Positions 1 to 8,106 of a stretch of DNA of 9,894 bases are shown one piece after another. The stretch comes from an uncultured Lachnospiraceae bacterium (GTDB taxonomy: Bacteria; Bacillota; Clostridia; Lachnospirales; Lachnospiraceae), in contig CAJTOR010000079.1 of assembly GCA_910577675.1 (NCBI GenBank), positions 1 through 9,894 of the forward strand, given 5' to 3'. The position numbers and the translations under genes were made by a program. Position 1 is the stretch's first letter. Each line of letters opens with the position of its first letter. The notes below the pieces were generated by a model, which worked only from the letters and a program-made list of their open reading frames with translations, had not been told where the DNA came from and made no database searches.

Positions 1-681
1 GTAATCCTTCGCATACCCCCAGTCGCGCAGGGCATCCAGGTTCCCAAGGAAAAGCTTGTCCTGTTTCCCTGCCGAGATCTTTGCCGCGGCAAGTGTAATC
101 TTCCTGGTCACAAAACTTTCCCCCCGGCGCTCCGACTCGTGATTAAAAAGAATGCCGTTCACCGCAAACATCCCGTAGGCTTCCCGGTAATTTTTTACAA
201 TCCAGTACGCGTACTGCTTTGCCGCCGCGTAGGGGGAATACGGGTAAAATGGGGTAGTTTCCCTCTGTGGGGTTTCCTGGACTTTGCCGAACAGTTCCGA
301 GGTGGAAGCCTGGTAAAACCGGCAGGTCTTCCCCAAACCAGCCATACAGATCGCCTCAAGCATCCTAAGCGTCCCCACCGCGTCGGCATCCGCCGTATAC
401 TCCGGGACTTCGAAGGAAACTTTGACATGGCTCTGTGCGGCAAGGTTATAGATTTCGTCCGGCTTTACTTCGGATACAATCCGAATCAGGCTTACCGCGT
501 CGGTCATGTCCCCGTAATGCAGATGAAAACTTGGGTTCGCAAGCAAATGTTCAATCCGTTCCTTTTTATCCACGGAGGAACGGCGCACGATCCCGTGGAC
601 TTCATAGTTTTTTTCCAATAAAAAATCGGACAGGTAAGAACCATCCTGTCCGGTAATTCCAGTAATTAATACGGTTTTCAT
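1..681 (-). CDS. gmd: GDP-mannose 4,6-dehydratase, N-terminal 227 codons (runs off left edge)
   Basis: Converts GDP-mannose to GDP-4-keto-6-deoxymannose with bound NADP; this is the first step to GDP-fucose, GDP-rhamnose or GDP-perosamine in the cytoplasm. The frame stays open from the ATG at 681 to base 1, so the C-terminal third is outside the window. The extended-SDR Rossmann motif TGITGQDG is at residues 7-14 and NLAAQSHV lies around 79-86. The catalytic set is Thr127 and Glu129 (in STSELFG), Tyr151 and Lys155 (YAAAK). NHESERRG, also typical of this family, is at 140-147. The start is set by AAGGAG five bases upstream of the ATG. It begins 18 bases after the fucosyltransferase-like gene, so the two are almost surely co-transcribed. 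Base composition is much more GC-rich than the upstream glycosyltransferase genes. Which GDP-sugar is finally made depends on genes beyond the edge. Family assignment is very secure. Confidence 0.96.
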   Translation of the reverse strand, partial: MKTVLITGITGQDGSYLSDFLLEKNYEVHGIVRRSSVDKKERIEHLLANPSFHLHYGDMTDAVSLIRIVSEVKPDEIYNLAAQSHVKVSFEVPEYTADADAVGTLRMLEAICMAGLGKTCRFYQASTSELFGKVQETPQRETTPFYPYSPYAAAKQYAYWIVKNYREAYGMFAVNGILFNHESERRGESFVTRKITLAAAKISAGKQDKLFLGNLDALRDWGYAKDY

Positions 682-699
682 GCTCTCTCCTTTTCTCTT

Positions 700-1755
700 T
701 TACAAATTTTTCTTTGCCCACTTTATGTCATCATTATTATTTCTGTTTATGCCATTATCCAAAATAACTACTTTTTTATGTTCTGACCCGTTTGCAATCC
801 GAATATATTGAGCTGCAAGACTTACATTAGACATCCCTGCAAGAAGATATTCACAGGATGCAAGTGTATAGACATCCCTCAAAACTTCAAGCCCCAGCTT
901 ATAGTGATGATGTTCCCTATCACTCTCCAAACAATGAAGACCAACATCGCCGTCAGAACGTTGAATATCGTTATAAAATATCAATTTATCTCCAAACTCC
1001 TGCTGAAATAACTTAACAGCAAATATGGTATCCGTTGCTAGGAATATACGATCACACCTATATTCTTCCATCATATTTCTTGCTAATGGTAAAAAATCTG
1101 TTGCATTGACAGGTACTGGATGTCCATTAAAATTTTGTTTGAAATCTGTCCCCCTGACATGTACTCCTAAAATTCTATCTCCTACCAATTTTTCTCTTAT
1201 ATTCTCATCAATATATAATTTTGTTTTAGTATTAAGTTTGCAATATTTCTTATACATCTGCGCAAATTTTAGTTTTAATGAATCCAATTCCAAATAACCA
1301 TTTCCCGAATCCCCATCTGTTATTGCACGAACTTGCCTTGAAAAAGAAAAAACAACATTTTTACAATTCGAAATCTCTTCACTTTTTATATTGGACACTG
1401 GTTGAAAATAATACTCAAAGACATTTCTAGTTCCATCCCACAAAACATCCTCCTGATATAGACTTTTCTTAACCCAGCTAACCACCGGGGTAAAACAAAA
1501 TCTATCAGCATAATACAGATATTTTAACGTACACTGAAGTTCTGCAAAAAAACCGACTGCTTCCCCCCTATTACTAATTGGATATACAATGTATTCCGGA
1601 TAAAGTTCTCCTGGATGTTGAATTAAAACTGTGTCTTCCCCTCCAAACCCTCTTACATATTCACTAAATTCCTTATTTCCAAAATATCTAAATAAATTAG
1701 CCAAATAATAAAATCTTTTATTCTGTCTTAATCTTTTTTTGATTTTTGAAAGCAT
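700..1755 (-). CDS. NodZ/O-fucosyltransferase-like glycosyltransferase
   Basis: Putative GT-B-fold fucosyltransferase-like enzyme of 351 residues, probably adding a 6-deoxyhexose to the lipid-linked repeat unit in the cytoplasm. The key feature is HVRGTDF at residues 199-205, the HxRxxD motif shared by alpha-1,6-fucosyltransferases (GT23), NodZ, GT11 and protein O-fucosyltransferases, where the Arg contacts the GDP-sugar. FLATDT (238-243) and a later block around 290-318 (EVLRDVYTLAS...GMSNVSLAAQYI) match the following sugar-nucleotide-binding segments of that superfamily. No signal peptide or membrane segment is seen. I chose the ATG at 1755 because AGGAG sits seven bases upstream. An in-frame ATG at 1788 would add 11 residues but has no convincing binding site. 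It lies directly before gmd, which fits use of GDP-fucose. The gene is AT-rich, unlike gmd. The exact donor and linkage are inferred; a different GDP-sugar is possible. Confidence 0.72.
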   Translation of the reverse strand: MLSKIKKRLRQNKRFYYLANLFRYFGNKEFSEYVRGFGGEDTVLIQHPGELYPEYIVYPISNRGEAVGFFAELQCTLKYLYYADRFCFTPVVSWVKKSLYQEDVLWDGTRNVFEYYFQPVSNIKSEEISNCKNVVFSFSRQVRAITDGDSGNGYLELDSLKLKFAQMYKKYCKLNTKTKLYIDENIREKLVGDRILGVHVRGTDFKQNFNGHPVPVNATDFLPLARNMMEEYRCDRIFLATDTIFAVKLFQQEFGDKLIFYNDIQRSDGDVGLHCLESDREHHHYKLGLEVLRDVYTLASCEYLLAGMSNVSLAAQYIRIANGSEHKKVVILDNGINRNNNDDIKWAKKNL

Positions 1756-1799
1756 ATCCACTCTCCTATCAATTAACGGATTCTCCATAGATTATCACT

Positions 1800-2714
1800 T
1801 TATTTATTACTTATTATTTTTCGAATCCTGTACATAACATATGCAATACTATAGTATACTCTATTGATATCCATTTTTTTTATAACATCTTCTTTCTTTT
1901 TACCCATCTTTTCCGCCATATCCAAATAAGATACAAGCGCCGCCCAGTTATATGGAAAAGGGAGATAATGGAAACTCTTATTTTTTGCTAATGAATAACC
2001 CTCAAACGAATTCCTAACATAGTTTTCTATATTTAATGTCAATCCATCCGCCTGATAATCACACAAATATATAATATCCTTATACCATCTAATTTTATAA
2101 CCGGCATGAGCTATCTCGTCCCAAACCACGGACTCAGGTAAAAATTTTTCTCCGGGAAATTCCGGGAATGGATACTTTTTCAGTATATTAGTTTTGTAAA
2201 TCTCCGCCTTATCTCCGCCAAGATGCTTTCTCCTTCTATCCGTATTTTTAGCGTCAATATATTCTGTTTTTTCAGGGAAACTACCCAATTTTGTACCATC
2301 CTTATACGCCCTTCGTCCACTGATACCAGCAAAAGTATTATTATCCCTTATTTCCCTACACCAGATAATCCCCTTTTCCACAGCGTCATTAGTTAAAATA
2401 TCATCACTATCAACAATAAAGATAAATTCCCCACAAGCTAACTTAACCGCCGCATTAACAGCCCGATGCTTCCCCCCATTCTCTGTTTTCTTATATACAA
2501 TTTGAAATGGGGAGTCCTCACGCAACCACTGTTTTACAATCGTTTCCGTGTGATCCGATGATCCATCATTTACAATAATCCACTCAAAATCCATACTTGT
2601 CTGCTGTTTTAATGAATCATATAAATTCCTCAGGCAATATCCTCTATTATATGTTGGCGTAACAATCGAAATCACGTTCCACAGTTCCTCCAAATTTTCA
2701 ACTTTCTCCATCAT
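1800..2714 (-). CDS. Glycosyltransferase family 2 (third GT2 of the operon)
   Basis: GT-A fold inverting glycosyltransferase, up to 304 residues, expected to add one sugar from a nucleotide-sugar donor to the undecaprenyl-linked repeat unit at the inner face of the membrane. The N-terminal half has the GT2 signature: VTPTYNRG near residues 18-25, VNDGSSD at 48-54, GKHRAVNAA near 81-89, and the metal-binding VDSDD at 101-105. WDE at 198-200 is a candidate for the catalytic-base region. Paired ATGs at 2714 and 2711 follow AGGTGG very closely (0 and 3 bases). An in-frame GTG at 2675 has GGAGG ten bases upstream and would start the protein at MISIVTPTYN, a natural N-terminus for this family, so the true start may be 2675. 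It lies 38 bases after the GT4 gene and 44 before the fucosyltransferase-like gene. Donor and linkage cannot be read from sequence. Confidence 0.88.
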   Translation of the reverse strand: MMEKVENLEELWNVISIVTPTYNRGYCLRNLYDSLKQQTSMDFEWIIVNDGSSDHTETIVKQWLREDSPFQIVYKKTENGGKHRAVNAAVKLACGEFIFIVDSDDILTNDAVEKGIIWCREIRDNNTFAGISGRRAYKDGTKLGSFPEKTEYIDAKNTDRRRKHLGGDKAEIYKTNILKKYPFPEFPGEKFLPESVVWDEIAHAGYKIRWYKDIIYLCDYQADGLTLNIENYVRNSFEGYSLAKNKSFHYLPFPYNWAALVSYLDMAEKMGKKKEDVIKKMDINRVYYSIAYVMYRIRKIISNK

Positions 2715-2752
2715 CCACCTAGACCGTTAAAGAATAGATTCAACAATAATAA

Positions 2753-3766
2753 TCAACCTTTTAAACAATATATTATTGAACCAAGTTTTTCCGAACACCA
2801 TTCTTTTGATACCTTATCGATCTGAAACCCTGACCATAATCGTTGATTATTGCCATGGTCAATTAAAAATTTAATTTTATTTTCGATTTCCTGGACATCA
2901 TCCACATTATAAATAATATCTGATTCCTCTATAGTAGTAAACAAATCTTTGCATCCTACATTATTTGATATCAAAATACTACATCCTGCTGCCAGCGCTT
3001 CTATGATTGATAAACCAAAAGTTTCAAATCTACTGTTTTGGATATATAAAGCACTTTTATTCATTTGGTCAATCAACTCCATATGTGACATATGGTCAAA
3101 CCACCTGACAAAAGAATATGTCTTTATCTCCTTTCCATCAACAGCTTCTTTCCCCACAACACAATATGTTAAATGTTCATTAACTTGATAAATATTATTT
3201 ATTGCTTTTGCCACACATATATTATTTTTTCTAGGCATTCCACCCCCTACAGAAAGAATCTGATTTTTTACATCAGATGATGATCGCAAAAATTGCTCCC
3301 TAATGCGTTTTACATCCACAGAGTTATAAATATAATCAAATTTACTCTTATAATCCGGAAACTGCTCCATCATTAATCCCATAAAATTTTTTGATACACA
3401 CACAATCTTATTTACATTATCAATAACGAAACTCTCATATTTACATATATTCCTCAATCTGGATTTCTTTTCTCCTGAATTATCTATTTTAACTTCATAT
3501 GAGGCATAACCATGCATAATATACAAAATTTTCTTTTTTTCCCAACGCGCTATTTTAATTGCTATATAATTTAACTTAGACTTAGAACAGATAACTAATA
3601 TATCCGTTTTTTTAATTTCCCTAAATACTTCAATAATCCTTCGCCATTTCCCCGTTGCCTGTGAATAACTAACTTCAAAATTATTCCCAAATGCATCCCT
3701 GATTTTTCTATTCGCTATACCCGGTCCGTTGTCCGACTCGAAATCTCCAACTAAAAATACTCTCAT
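2753..3766 (-). CDS. GT4-type (GT-B fold) glycosyltransferase
   Basis: A 337-residue retaining glycosyltransferase of the glycosyltransferase-group-1 type, probably cytoplasmic or peripheral to the membrane, adding one sugar to the repeat unit. The N-terminus MRVFLVGDFESDNGPG carries the glycine-rich acceptor-side loop (NGPG at 13-16). HG at 85-86 and VCVSKN around 122-127 are typical of the first Rossmann domain. The C-terminal domain begins near 168 (QILSVGGGMPRKN) and contains the family's EX7E motif, Glu248 to Glu256, in ETFGLSIIEALAAG. This is slightly short for the family (about 350-400) but no domain is missing. Its ATG follows the previous stop by only five bases, with AGAGG just upstream, suggesting translational coupling. 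The gene is strongly AT-rich. The donor sugar cannot be determined. Confidence 0.9.
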   Translation of the reverse strand: MRVFLVGDFESDNGPGIANRKIRDAFGNNFEVSYSQATGKWRRIIEVFREIKKTDILVICSKSKLNYIAIKIARWEKKKILYIMHGYASYEVKIDNSGEKKSRLRNICKYESFVIDNVNKIVCVSKNFMGLMMEQFPDYKSKFDYIYNSVDVKRIREQFLRSSSDVKNQILSVGGGMPRKNNICVAKAINNIYQVNEHLTYCVVGKEAVDGKEIKTYSFVRWFDHMSHMELIDQMNKSALYIQNSRFETFGLSIIEALAAGCSILISNNVGCKDLFTTIEESDIIYNVDDVQEIENKIKFLIDHGNNQRLWSGFQIDKVSKEWCSEKLGSIIYCLKG

Positions 3767-3771
3767 ATCCT

Positions 3772-4593
3772 CTACTTGCCTCCCATATATCCTTCATAAC
3801 TCTTCCTCTTTTTGTACCCCTTAAATCCATAATTAATATGTTTAATAATTTGTAAAGTAGATAAATTTGATAATCTTCTAAAGTGAACAGGATAATACCA
3901 TTTCATCAGATGTTTTAATTTAGGAAAAACTACTGACAAATAGGCTCCAACATCGTAAAAATATTTTTCATTGTAACCGGTAAACCATGTAGAAGTTCCA
4001 AAAACCACTTCCCCTATTATCCCTGGATAAGTGTACATACCCAGTTTTTTCCGATGACACTCCATACAAAAAATAGCATCCTCCGCATTCGAATACAGCC
4101 CGGAACCCGTCCCAAAATTCTCATTGAACTCTATCTTATTATTCACTATTTTCCTGCGCCGAAATGAAATATGGACACTTCCATATGTTTTCAGATATCC
4201 CACACGTTCCGGCACTTTAAAGATCTTTTCCGAACTACTGTACCTCTGTTCACAACATCCCACCCTCTTTATGTTAAAAACAACGATATCCGCTTTCTTC
4301 AATGTACAAAATGCTTTATTAATCAATTCAGGATAACCTTCTGTCATTTTCTCGTCATCGTCGCATAAAATACATATCTCTCCGTCCGCATTTTTTAGTG
4401 CCATATTTCTACTTCTCGATAATCCTCTTTCCGTTGAATCAATCCATAGAATATCATATCCCTTATATTTCAAAAGCGTTTTTCCATCACTGTTACATTG
4501 ATTTACAACAACAGCATCCGACTGCAAATTCAATCGTTCCAGCAGGGAATGATCATTTTGACACATGGTAGCGACAAGTACCTGAATTTTCAT
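3772..4593 (-). CDS. Glycosyltransferase family 2 (second GT2 of the operon)
   Basis: A 273-residue GT-A type glycosyltransferase. The N-terminus MKIQVLVATM is the first strand of the fold, but the usual TP-x-YN block is absent. What marks the family is GLSRSRNMALKNADGE (57-72) followed by LCDDDE (76-81), where the Asp triplet is the nucleotide/metal-binding DxD, and SNAEDAIF near 168-175, whose Glu-Asp pair is in the position of the GT2 catalytic base. This variant is common in Firmicute capsule clusters, where it transfers one sugar to the growing repeat unit. The C-terminal ~40 residues are rich in Lys, Arg and Tyr, which may aid membrane contact. The ATG at 4593 has GAGG seven bases upstream. 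It starts 30 bases after the polymerase gene and ends five before the GT4 gene. Substrate unknown. Confidence 0.85.
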   Translation of the reverse strand: MKIQVLVATMCQNDHSLLERLNLQSDAVVVNQCNSDGKTLLKYKGYDILWIDSTERGLSRSRNMALKNADGEICILCDDDEKMTEGYPELINKAFCTLKKADIVVFNIKRVGCCEQRYSSSEKIFKVPERVGYLKTYGSVHISFRRRKIVNNKIEFNENFGTGSGLYSNAEDAIFCMECHRKKLGMYTYPGIIGEVVFGTSTWFTGYNEKYFYDVGAYLSVVFPKLKHLMKWYYPVHFRRLSNLSTLQIIKHINYGFKGYKKRKSYEGYMGGK

Positions 4594-4623
4594 ACTAATA
4601 CCTCACAATAAGCAAATATATAC

Positions 4624-5721
4624 TCAAAAAAAGAATTTGTAATCCAATCCCAAAGAAATAAAACATACATATGCATATACCATTCCATACAATGCATAGA
4701 AAGCAACCGTCAATAATTTTACTTCCCTGAAACTTCTAACCGCTCCATTCTTGTTTTTTGTGCACTGTAGCGTATAAATCGTTTTTAAAATCAATGGCAC
4801 AATGATAATGCAATACACATTGAAATACGCTGACAATCTACAACAAAAAATAGTATGTTCACTGAACAGTATCATAATGAGAACATTCATCAATCCGCAG
4901 TTGATAAAAAATTTTTCTGCTTTATTCGAATTTTTGCAAATTACTTTAGATACTACATATACCAATATACATAATAAAAGTCGTGGGTCTACAAGCGAAA
5001 AAGGATAACCAAACCTTTTATTGTTCACGTAACCAAAATATTTTGCATAAAAATTATTTAATCTCAAAGTTTTTAGTATATATAAAACCGTATTGTCCAT
5101 TCCTATCAATTTGACATAACATACCGAAGCAACTATACTTGTTAATCCAGCCAACAAACTAACCCTCAAATTATAAATAAAATAGAGTGGAAAAACGACA
5201 ACTGCAGAACGGTGAAATAACATTGCCAAAAAAATAGTCAGGCAAAAAAAGAAGAACCTTCTCTTAAAAATATAATTAACACCCAAAACAGTTATTGAAA
5301 TTGCAACTGCCGTTCTTGCTGCCTGCATGTCAAATTGAAAATATAGTGGCAGGAAAAGCAGTAATGACAAACATTTATTCTCAGAATATTTATTTATAAA
5401 CTTGGAGATACATAAAATACTAATAAAATTCATTGAAATTATAATAGTTTGCTCCGGAAGATGAAACAGATTAATTAAATAATACAGAAAACAATACCCT
5501 ATTTCCATATTAGTATTGTTATAAATTATTTTATATAGAGAGTCTATTTCCTTTCCCCTGGTTAGATAAGCATCATAATCACCATTGCTTACTCCTCTTA
5601 ATGCTGCAAAAAGAAATAATATTATTAGCCCCACATAAAAGCGTATTTTACTCTTTCCTCCATTCCCATATTTGAACTGCAATAGAAAAATTATAAATAT
5701 CAACAAAAAATATGGCCACAT
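4624..5721 (-). CDS. EpsG/Wzy-like polysaccharide polymerase
   Basis: An integral membrane protein of 365 residues with roughly ten hydrophobic segments, of the EpsG family that acts as the Wzy-like polymerase joining lipid-linked repeat units outside the cell. Supporting marks are RGVSNGDYDAY at 42-52 between the first and second membrane segments, EIGY at 73-76, the Arg-containing QAARTAVAIS at 133-142, FHRSA at 169-173, and a large loop near 220-245. The positions of these Arg/Asp/His residues match the EpsG pattern (R..GDY.AY, E.GY, FH.SA). I chose the ATG at 5721 because translation then begins straight into the first membrane helix (MWPYFLLIF). An ATG at 5745 would add eight charged residues and has no spacing to its purine tract; the purine-rich stretch upstream of 5721 is not a textbook site either, so the start is uncertain. 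It is the only polymerase candidate in view and lies amid the glycosyltransferases, as expected. Confidence 0.85.
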   Translation of the reverse strand: MWPYFLLIFIIFLLQFKYGNGGKSKIRFYVGLIILFLFAALRGVSNGDYDAYLTRGKEIDSLYKIIYNNTNMEIGYCFLYYLINLFHLPEQTIIISMNFISILCISKFINKYSENKCLSLLLFLPLYFQFDMQAARTAVAISITVLGVNYIFKRRFFFFCLTIFLAMLFHRSAVVVFPLYFIYNLRVSLLAGLTSIVASVCYVKLIGMDNTVLYILKTLRLNNFYAKYFGYVNNKRFGYPFSLVDPRLLLCILVYVVSKVICKNSNKAEKFFINCGLMNVLIMILFSEHTIFCCRLSAYFNVYCIIIVPLILKTIYTLQCTKNKNGAVRSFREVKLLTVAFYALYGMVYAYVCFISLGLDYKFFF

Positions 5722-5772
5722 ATTATCTTCTTTTCCCCTCTCCATCCTGTATTTTAAGTTTCGCCCGTACTC

Positions 5773-6582
5773 TTATCTCAAAAAAATTCTTTCCTGAAGA
5801 TAATACAATGCATTTCTTGCCGCCATAATAAAAGCCATTACCTTTCCATAACCCAGAACTTCAGTAAACACTCTGTAATGATATTTTAACAACTTAAACT
5901 TACTTCCTTTTGACAGTCCCTGATGACTCCGATAAACTGCTAAAGGTTCAGGAAACAAAATTCCTGTGAAACCTTTTTTTAGAATTTTCAACCACAGCGC
6001 ATAATCATTTCTTTTATCCAGTCTTGGTATGTTCACTTTTCCAGTTTTTTCAGTATCAAAAACTACGGTAAGACAACCCACACAGTTTTTTTTCAGCAAA
6101 TTATTATATGTAATTTCAGGTGGACATGTTTTAATTTCCAAGTTCGATATCTCATCTTTTCTGCTGTTAAATTCCCCTTTTGCCACATAATAATTTGTAT
6201 AAGTAAACGCATAGTCATTTTTTATCATAAAGTCAATTTGTTTTCGCAGCTTTGAAGGAAGCCATAAATCATCCCCATCCAGAAAGGCAATGTATCTTCC
6301 CCGCGCTTTGTTTATTGCCATATTTCTTGCAATCGATGCCCCTCCCTTGGCATTAAGCTGCAAAATTTTTATACGGGGATCTTTCGCCGCAAAAGAACGC
6401 GAAATATCCACCGTTTTATCTGTTGAAATATCATCCACAAGAATCATTTCCCAATTCTTATATGTTTGGACTAGAACTGATTGAATGGTTTCCCCTATAT
6501 ATTTTTCACAATTATAAATAGGGGTAATAATACTCACCTGCGGAATATCCAAAGCATTTTTATTTTCTTCAATACTATTCAT
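5773..6582 (-). CDS. Glycosyltransferase family 2, TuaG-like (first GT2 of the operon)
   Basis: A 269-residue GT-A glycosyltransferase with the classical layout: VSIITPIYN at 16-24, LVDDIST at 48-54, GGASIARNMAI near 80-90, and LDGDDLW at 101-107 holding the metal-binding DxD. KRNDYALWLKILKKG at 190-204 matches the block that in TuaG-like enzymes usually reads RQDYALWLKI; here Asn replaces Gln and the Asp is kept. SHQGLSKGSKFKLLK near 219-233 and the basic C-terminus also fit the TuaG/WfgS-type group, which makes teichuronic acid or O-antigen repeat units. Coming straight after the initiating transferase, it may add the second sugar, but gene order is weak evidence for step order. The ATG at 6582 has GGTGG and GAGG upstream at usable spacing. 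A TTG at 6591 is possible but abuts its binding site. The donor is unknown. Confidence 0.9.
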   Translation of the reverse strand: MNSIEENKNALDIPQVSIITPIYNCEKYIGETIQSVLVQTYKNWEMILVDDISTDKTVDISRSFAAKDPRIKILQLNAKGGASIARNMAINKARGRYIAFLDGDDLWLPSKLRKQIDFMIKNDYAFTYTNYYVAKGEFNSRKDEISNLEIKTCPPEITYNNLLKKNCVGCLTVVFDTEKTGKVNIPRLDKRNDYALWLKILKKGFTGILFPEPLAVYRSHQGLSKGSKFKLLKYHYRVFTEVLGYGKVMAFIMAARNALYYLQERIFLR

Positions 6583-6608
6583 AAACCTCAACCACCCATA
6601 TATTGATG

Positions 6609-8057
6609 CTATATTACATTGTTTGAATCATCTGAAAAAGATTTCCCCATGTCTATTGTTATTGCTACTTCTCCCAAATCATCCTTTGGATTATCCAAAA
6701 TTTCCGGCTTCCCTGCCGCCGTCGTCTGCCCCTCCGCAACCCCCTCCGTGCTTTCCGGCAAAAACAATACCCGCACGGTAGCGAACATAATCCTGATATC
6801 CTCGAGGATACTCGGTTTCGCGATGTACATTAAATCCAGTTGCAGCTTGTCATAAGGAATCGTATTATACTTCCCATATACCTGCGCATATCCTGTCAAT
6901 CCCGCCTTGGCTTGCAGCCTCAACTGGAATTCCGGCATCTCCCCCTCATACTGCGCCGCTATCTCCGGCCGCTCCGGTCTTGGTCCAACGATCGTCATGC
7001 TGCCGGTTAGGATACAAAAAAGCTGGGGCAGCTCGTCCACCCGCAGCTTCCGTATCACCCTGCCGACGGAAGTAACCCTGGTATCCTTCGACCCGGTAGA
7101 AAGCCTGGCAACACCATCCTTCTCCGCATCCACACCCATACTGCGGAATTTAATTATATTAAACTCCTTCCCATCCTTCGTCAGACGTTTCTGCCGGTAA
7201 AAAACCGGCCCGCCATCCTCCAGTTTTACTGCCAGTGCCGTAAAAAGCAGCAAAGGTGCAAAGAAGGCAATAGCTGCCCCGGCAAGCACAATATCCATCA
7301 ATCTTTTTACAAACAGATACCCGGGTGACGGATTATACCGCCCCACTTCAAGCATCGGCAAATGGCATACATACCGGTGCTGCGCACCGCTCATCAGGAC
7401 ATCCCCAATCCTTGGGATAACATAGACATTAATCCCGTTTGCAATGCAATATTTTAATATAATATTCCGGTCGCTGCTGTGAATCCCGCTTAAAAAGACG
7501 GTATCCATACCATGCAGCATTTCAATATCCGAAAGGCAATCCTTTACCGGGATAGTCCCACGGATATCAAATTTCTTCCCAAGCCCATATTCGCGCAACA
7601 GCCCGTCAAGCCCTCGTCGCATGTCATAGATTACCACTGTCTTCTTAGGCGGGAATGTAGCAAAATACCACCGGTTTGCCAAGGCAAACCACAGGGCAGC
7701 CAGCGCAACCTGACAAAAAAATACCGCGAATAGCGGCAATGGGTTTGGCAGGTATTTTGTCAGCAACCAGGTTACAATGTACATGATAAAGTCCGAAACC
7801 AGGGCAGCTAATGCTTGGCTGTACACCATCTCCGAAATCCTGTTCCAGGATACCAAAAAACCATTATAGATATTCCCATAAAATATATAGAGTATTAAAA
7901 ACAGTACGATTACCACCCAGTTCCCCTTATTCCAAAACGGGGATACTGTGCGGGTTGCATAATATCCATACCAGCAGATTGCAAAAGGGATTGTCAGTAA
8001 AACTGCATCCAATGCCTTGACAATTTTTAAAATCAGGTCACGTTTCATATCCGCCAT
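6609..8057 (-). CDS. Polyprenyl glycosylphosphotransferase, initiating enzyme (WbaP/PglC superfamily)
   Basis: Transfers a hexose-1-phosphate from a UDP-sugar to undecaprenyl phosphate, starting each repeat unit. It has about four N-terminal membrane segments (roughly 12-33, 46-64, 83-100, 106-126), a soluble Rossmann-like domain (about 138-240), a further hydrophobic hairpin at 250-275, and the catalytic bacterial sugar transferase domain: KFRSM at 303-307, the Asp341-Glu342 dyad in DELPQL, GPRPE at 358-362, AGLTGYAQV at 385-393 and LMYIAKPS at 409-416. An unusual tail of some 45 acidic, low-complexity residues follows (about 434-482). I prefer the ATG at 8057, four bases after GGAGG. The ATG at 8099 would add 14 residues, half of which simply translate the purine-rich ribosome binding site. 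Galactose versus glucose versus other sugar cannot be told. Most of the gene is more GC-rich than the glycosyltransferases that follow. Confidence 0.95.
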   Translation of the reverse strand: MADMKRDLILKIVKALDAVLLTIPFAICWYGYYATRTVSPFWNKGNWVVIVLFLILYIFYGNIYNGFLVSWNRISEMVYSQALAALVSDFIMYIVTWLLTKYLPNPLPLFAVFFCQVALAALWFALANRWYFATFPPKKTVVIYDMRRGLDGLLREYGLGKKFDIRGTIPVKDCLSDIEMLHGMDTVFLSGIHSSDRNIILKYCIANGINVYVIPRIGDVLMSGAQHRYVCHLPMLEVGRYNPSPGYLFVKRLMDIVLAGAAIAFFAPLLLFTALAVKLEDGGPVFYRQKRLTKDGKEFNIIKFRSMGVDAEKDGVARLSTGSKDTRVTSVGRVIRKLRVDELPQLFCILTGSMTIVGPRPERPEIAAQYEGEMPEFQLRLQAKAGLTGYAQVYGKYNTIPYDKLQLDLMYIAKPSILEDIRIMFATVRVLFLPESTEGVAEGQTTAAGKPEILDNPKDDLGEVAITIDMGKSFSDDSNNVI

Positions 8058-8061
8058 ACTT

Positions 8062-8078
8062 CCTCCCCCGTTCCTCCT
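8062..8078 (-). promoter_or_regulatory. Double Shine-Dalgarno region before the initiating transferase
   Basis: Read on the minus strand this is AGGAGG followed closely by a second GGAGG, ending four bases before the ATG at 8057. Two strong anti-16S matches in 17 bases argue that translation begins at 8057 (or at the next ATG, 8048) rather than at the upstream ATG at 8099. Confidence 0.7.
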
Positions 8079-8106
8079 ACATAACTTTCTGTTTTCCATG
8101 TTATCT

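Noticed and set aside
139..621. Plus-strand frame of 160 codons opposite gmd
   Set aside because: It is antisense to a clear, conserved gmd frame and shows no domain or good ribosome binding site.
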